Made by a program: the position numbers and the translations under genes. Shown one piece after another: positions 22,868-25,251 of a stretch of DNA of 25,251 nucleotides. This DNA is from Veillonella absiana (GTDB lineage: Bacteria > Bacillota > Negativicutes > Veillonellales > Veillonellaceae): NCBI RefSeq assembly GCF_032970905.1, contig NZ_JAWJZA010000024.1; one strand, given 5' to 3'. Every line of letters starts with the position of its first letter. Position 1 is the first letter of the stretch. The notes under the pieces are model-generated. The model was not told where the DNA came from, did not search any database, and saw only the letters and a list, made by a program, of their open reading frames with translations.

Positions 22868-23506
22868 ATGGAAAGAATCGCAATCAAACACCCAGAATGG
22901 CTCGACATTAATGCTAATGGTAAAATTTCACATGGCTACGATCAAGAATGGTTTACTGACGAGTGGCAACGCTTGTCTGGTTGCGGTCCTACAACAGCTA
23001 CGCAAGTTGTGACGTACACAATGTTACGTGATGGCTTACTTGATGTGTCTCAATCTGCTGATCAAGTAGGTGCCTTAGAGCGCATGAATATGATGTGGAA
23101 TTACGTAAAACCAAGATTTGGCGGTGGCGTATATAAAACGCAATGGATGGAGGCCGGCCTCGGCAAAATGCTCGTGGAAAAGGATTTACCATATGATGTG
23201 CATATGATTAATGTATCTCCCTTTGCCGCATCTCGCGTGGAAATTAACGAAGCAGCTGAATTTTTGGTGCAAGGTCTATCCCAAGATGTACCTATCGCAT
23301 TCTTGAATCGCCACAAGGGTAAGGAACCAGCCCTCTATACTTGGCATTGGGTTCCTATTTGGAGTATTTACGAAGAAGGCGATGATATTCGTTGTAACAT
23401 TTTTGACGAAGGTGAAATCCGTGAGTTCTCCTTGGTGAATTGGTTGCAGGATACCATACTTGGTGGCGGCTTTGCGTACGTGAGCCCTAAAAAATTGGAG
23501 GTATAG
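22868..23506 (+). CDS. Putative C39-like cysteine peptidase-fold protein of unknown function
   Basis: No specific family name is recognised for this 212-residue protein. It has SGCGPTTATQV with a Cys at residue 39, resembling the active-site Cys loop (CGPT) of papain-like C39 peptidases. It also has YTWHWVPI with a His at 160, and a following IFDEGE that could supply the third residue. No signal peptide or membrane segment is seen, so it should act in the cytoplasm. It lies 4 bp after the isomerase gene and 2 bp before speE, so it is firmly in the operon. Its role in polyamine or tRNA metabolism is unknown. Confidence 0.65.
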   Translation: MERIAIKHPEWLDINANGKISHGYDQEWFTDEWQRLSGCGPTTATQVVTYTMLRDGLLDVSQSADQVGALERMNMMWNYVKPRFGGGVYKTQWMEAGLGKMLVEKDLPYDVHMINVSPFAASRVEINEAAEFLVQGLSQDVPIAFLNRHKGKEPALYTWHWVPIWSIYEEGDDIRCNIFDEGEIREFSLVNWLQDTILGGGFAYVSPKKLEV

Positions 23507-23508
23507 GC

Positions 23509-24348
23509 GTGAGTCAATGGATTACTGAGGAACAAACACCTCATTTGCGTTTAAGCGCAGAAGCAGAAGAAGTATTATATAGTGGTGAATCTGAATTCCA
23601 AAAAATCGAAGTGTTCAAATCAAAAGAATATGGTATGATGCTCGCATTAGACGGTGTATTCCAAACATCTGAGCGCGAAGAATTCATCTATCATGAAATG
23701 ATTGCCCATGTGCCATTATTCTTGCACAAAAATCCTGAACGCGTACTCATCATCGGTGGTGGTGATGGTGGCGTAGCGCGGGAATGTGTACGTCACGACT
23801 GCGTGAAAGAAGTAACTATGGTTGAAATCGATGGCAAGGTAGTAGAATTGGCGAAACAATATTTGCCAACTATTTCCAAGGCGATGAATGAAAACCATCC
23901 TAAATTGACTGTAAAAATTGGCGACGGCATCGGTTTCATGGCAGAACAAGAGGACTACTATGACGTAATCATCGTGGACTGCTCTGACCCAATTGGCCCT
24001 GGGGAAGGTTTATTTACGGAAGAGTTCTATCAAAATACTATGAACGCGTTGAAAAAGGATGGTCTATTTGTACAACAAACAGAATCCCCAATGCTTCATC
24101 AACCATTGGTAGAAAAAGTATTCGGCTATGTACAACGTCATTTCCCTATTACACGTTTGTACACTGCATTTATTCCAATCTACCCAGCAGGCATGCATTG
24201 TTTCACAATCGGATCCAAAACATATGATCCGTTGACTTGGGAACCAAACCGTGAGCAAAACTTTGAAACAAAATACTATAATTATGGTATTCAAAAGGCT
24301 GCGTTTGCATTACCTAACTTTGTGAAAGCATATTTACCTAAAAAATAA
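23509..24348 (+). CDS. speE: Spermidine synthase SpeE
   Basis: This 279-residue aminopropyltransferase transfers aminopropyl from decarboxylated S-adenosylmethionine to putrescine. It shows DGVFQTSEREEFIYHEM, the nucleotide-binding GGGDGG (83-88), VEIDGKVVELAKQYLP and the catalytic DCSDPIGP (157-164). The start is GTG at 23509, with GGAGGT at 6-bp spacing and the preceding stop 2 bp away; no ATG alternative fits. No speD or putrescine-forming gene is in the window. Confidence 0.93.
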   Translation: MSQWITEEQTPHLRLSAEAEEVLYSGESEFQKIEVFKSKEYGMMLALDGVFQTSEREEFIYHEMIAHVPLFLHKNPERVLIIGGGDGGVARECVRHDCVKEVTMVEIDGKVVELAKQYLPTISKAMNENHPKLTVKIGDGIGFMAEQEDYYDVIIVDCSDPIGPGEGLFTEEFYQNTMNALKKDGLFVQQTESPMLHQPLVEKVFGYVQRHFPITRLYTAFIPIYPAGMHCFTIGSKTYDPLTWEPNREQNFETKYYNYGIQKAAFALPNFVKAYLPKK

Positions 24349-24359
24349 CAATCTATAAT

Positions 24360-24400
24360 AATCTGGGACTTTCCGATTTGTGAAAGTCCTAGATTGTATT
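24360..24400 (+). terminator. Terminator of the tcdA-speE operon
   Basis: A 14-bp stem (24360-24373 with 24382-24395) has one mismatch and an 8-nt loop, and is followed by GTATT. It lies 11 bp past the speE stop. Confidence 0.75.
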
Positions 24401-24430
24401 CTATGATAATAGATTAGTATACAGTGTTAT

Positions 24431-24477
24431 TTAGAACTATATTATTTAGGACTATATTATGGTTAGGACTATATTAT
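24431..24477. repeat. Three imperfect copies of TTAGGACTATATTAT
   Basis: Copies start at 24431 (TTAGAACT...), 24446 and 24463, spaced 15 and 17 bp. They lie between the speE terminator and the tRNA promoter. Otherwise 24401-24574 shows no gene. Confidence 0.55.
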
Positions 24478-24574
24478 GGATAGTGAAATACACTTATAGA
24501 AAACCGTTGTTATATAGTATGGGGGATAAAAAATAGAAATAAATATTTTATTTTCATTTTTTATAAAAAAGTTG

Positions 24575-24603
24575 TTGACATGATACCTGTGATTAGGTAT
24601 AAT
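24575..24603 (+). promoter_or_regulatory. Consensus promoter of the tRNA cluster
   Basis: TTGACA (24575-24580), a 17-bp spacer and TATAAT (24598-24603) match the sigma-A consensus exactly. Transcription should begin about 35 bp before tRNA-His. Confidence 0.9.
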
Positions 24604-24645
24604 TCTCTTTGTTACGAAGACAGATATGTCTAGTAGTCATGCTGT

Positions 24646-24722
24646 GGTGGGTATGGTGAAGTGGTTAACACGGCGGATTGTGGCTCCGTTACTCGTGGGT
24701 TCGATCCCCACTACTCACCCCA
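24646..24722 (+). tRNA. tRNA-His (anticodon GTG)
   Basis: The cloverleaf has acceptor GTGGGTA paired to TACTCAC with one G-T pair, plus the extra 5' G (24646) facing C73 that marks tRNA-His. The anticodon loop is TTGTGGC. CCA is encoded (24720-24722). Confidence 0.95.
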
Positions 24723-24751
24723 TATACCTACATATCGACGTAATCAATTGT

Positions 24752-24826
24752 AGGGGTGTCGCCAAGTGGTAAGGCAATGGACTTTGACTCCATTATGCGC
24801 TGGTTCGATCCCAGCCACCCCTGCCA
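24752..24826 (+). tRNA. tRNA-Gln (anticodon TTG)
   Basis: Acceptor AGGGGTG pairs with CACCCCT, the anticodon loop is CTTTGAC, the T arm is GCTGG/CCAGC with TTCGATC, and GCCA is encoded at the 3' end. Confidence 0.95.
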
Positions 24827-24830
24827 ACAT

Positions 24831-24906
24831 GACTCACTAGCTCAGTTGGCAGAGCACCTGACTTTTAATCAGGGTGTCCCGCGTTCGAGTCGCGGGTGAG
24901 TCACCA
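24831..24906 (+). tRNA. tRNA-Lys (anticodon TTT)
   Basis: Acceptor GACTCAC pairs with GTGAGTC, the D arm is GCTCAGTTGGCAGAGC, the anticodon loop is CTTTTAA, and ACCA is encoded. It lies 4 bp after tRNA-Gln. Confidence 0.95.
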
Positions 24907-24910
24907 AACT

Positions 24911-24940
24911 AAAACTCACAAGTTTCGGCTTGTGAGTTTT
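24911..24940 (+). terminator. Terminator of the tRNA cluster
   Basis: A perfect 12-bp stem AAAACTCACAAG (24911-24922) with 24929-24940 has a 6-nt loop and ends in TTTT. It separates the tRNAs from the downstream rRNA promoter. Confidence 0.85.
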
Positions 24941-25068
24941 CTATCTCTAATTTTAGAGAAATTGGTTATGATTTAATCTTTGTATTCATATAAATAGTAT
25001 GAGTGTGAAAGGTTAAATACAATGTATAGTAGCGGTAAAAATTTAGTCAAAAATTTGTCAAAAAAATG

Positions 25069-25097
25069 TTGACGAGATGAGAAATCACTGATATACT
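25069..25097 (+). promoter_or_regulatory. Probable rRNA operon promoter
   Basis: TTGACG (25069-25074), 17 bp and TATACT (25092-25097) form a strong promoter, preceded by an A/T-rich stretch with two GTCAAAAA-type repeats (25046-25065) like an UP element. Confidence 0.75.
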
Positions 25098-25103
25098 AAT
25101 ACA

Positions 25104-25251
25104 AGTCGTTAGGGATTAAACCTAATGAACAGATCTTTGAAAACTGAACAATGATAGGTAATCATTTCGAAAGAAATGAACATATGCCAGAGTGCGGGTT
25201 TCATTAAATGAAACCAACCAAAAAATTCAAGTTGCTATCAGCAACGACAAC
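25104..25251 (+). other. rRNA leader upstream of 16S (16S gene not reached)
   Basis: The segment GATCTTTGAAAACTGAACAA (25132-25151) is typical of the leader or spacer next to rRNA genes in Firmicutes and resembles a boxA antitermination site. Small hairpins follow: TCATTTCGAAAGAAATGA, GGTTTCATTAAATGAAACC and GTTGCTATCAGCAAC. The window ends before any recognisable mature 16S start. Confidence 0.7.

Overview
The window looks like chromosomal DNA of a low-GC Firmicute, most likely Veillonella or a close relative in the Negativicutes. This is inferred from base composition, strong AGGAGG-type ribosome binding sites, a Bacillus-type ThyA, a PerR-type Fur protein and CCA-encoding tRNA genes. No species call can be proved from the sequence alone. 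Most genes are on the plus strand. The exceptions are putP, a truncated antitoxin and an NmrA-like oxidoreductase.

Left end (1-3200) is an accessory, decayed zone. It holds the tail of an IS30-type transposase, an orphan RelB/DinJ-like antitoxin, putP (proline/Na+ symporter) and a phzF-like gene cut short. The phzF remnant runs head-on into a cut-off antitoxin gene, so a deletion has probably fused two gene remnants. 

The middle (3200-11062) is housekeeping: recQ, thyA, folA, tex and an NAD-dependent aldehyde dehydrogenase. The thyA-folA gap (6076-6504) holds no gene. It carries three exact and about six near-exact DnaA boxes in about 270 bp, all in one orientation, with the last ones flanking the predicted folA promoter. 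This is the most striking non-coding signal in the window.

From 11344 to 20595 the theme is RNA/DNA maintenance and stress: a DEAD-box RNA helicase with a long Arg/Asp-rich tail, perR, nfo (endonuclease IV), an NmrA-like protein with an internal deletion, a divergent HxlR regulator, then sbcD and sbcC. HxlR, SbcD and SbcC are packed with 10-12 bp gaps and probably form one transcript. SbcC carries a 27-bp in-frame tandem repeat beside its zinc hook.

Directly after sbcC (20596-21173) is a gene-free stretch with five consecutive hairpins. Several share one shape: a long perfect stem, an internal loop and a short apical stem. Similar elements follow putP and the DEAD-box gene. After a glyoxalase gene (21219-21590), a 22-bp tandem array appears to have grown from the gene's own 3' end, stop codon included.

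The right end has a tight four-gene operon, tcdA / cyclophilin PPIase / C39-like putative cysteine peptidase / speE. It is followed by a consensus promoter, tRNA-His, tRNA-Gln and tRNA-Lys, a terminator, and a second strong promoter driving an rRNA leader. The 16S gene would start just past the window.
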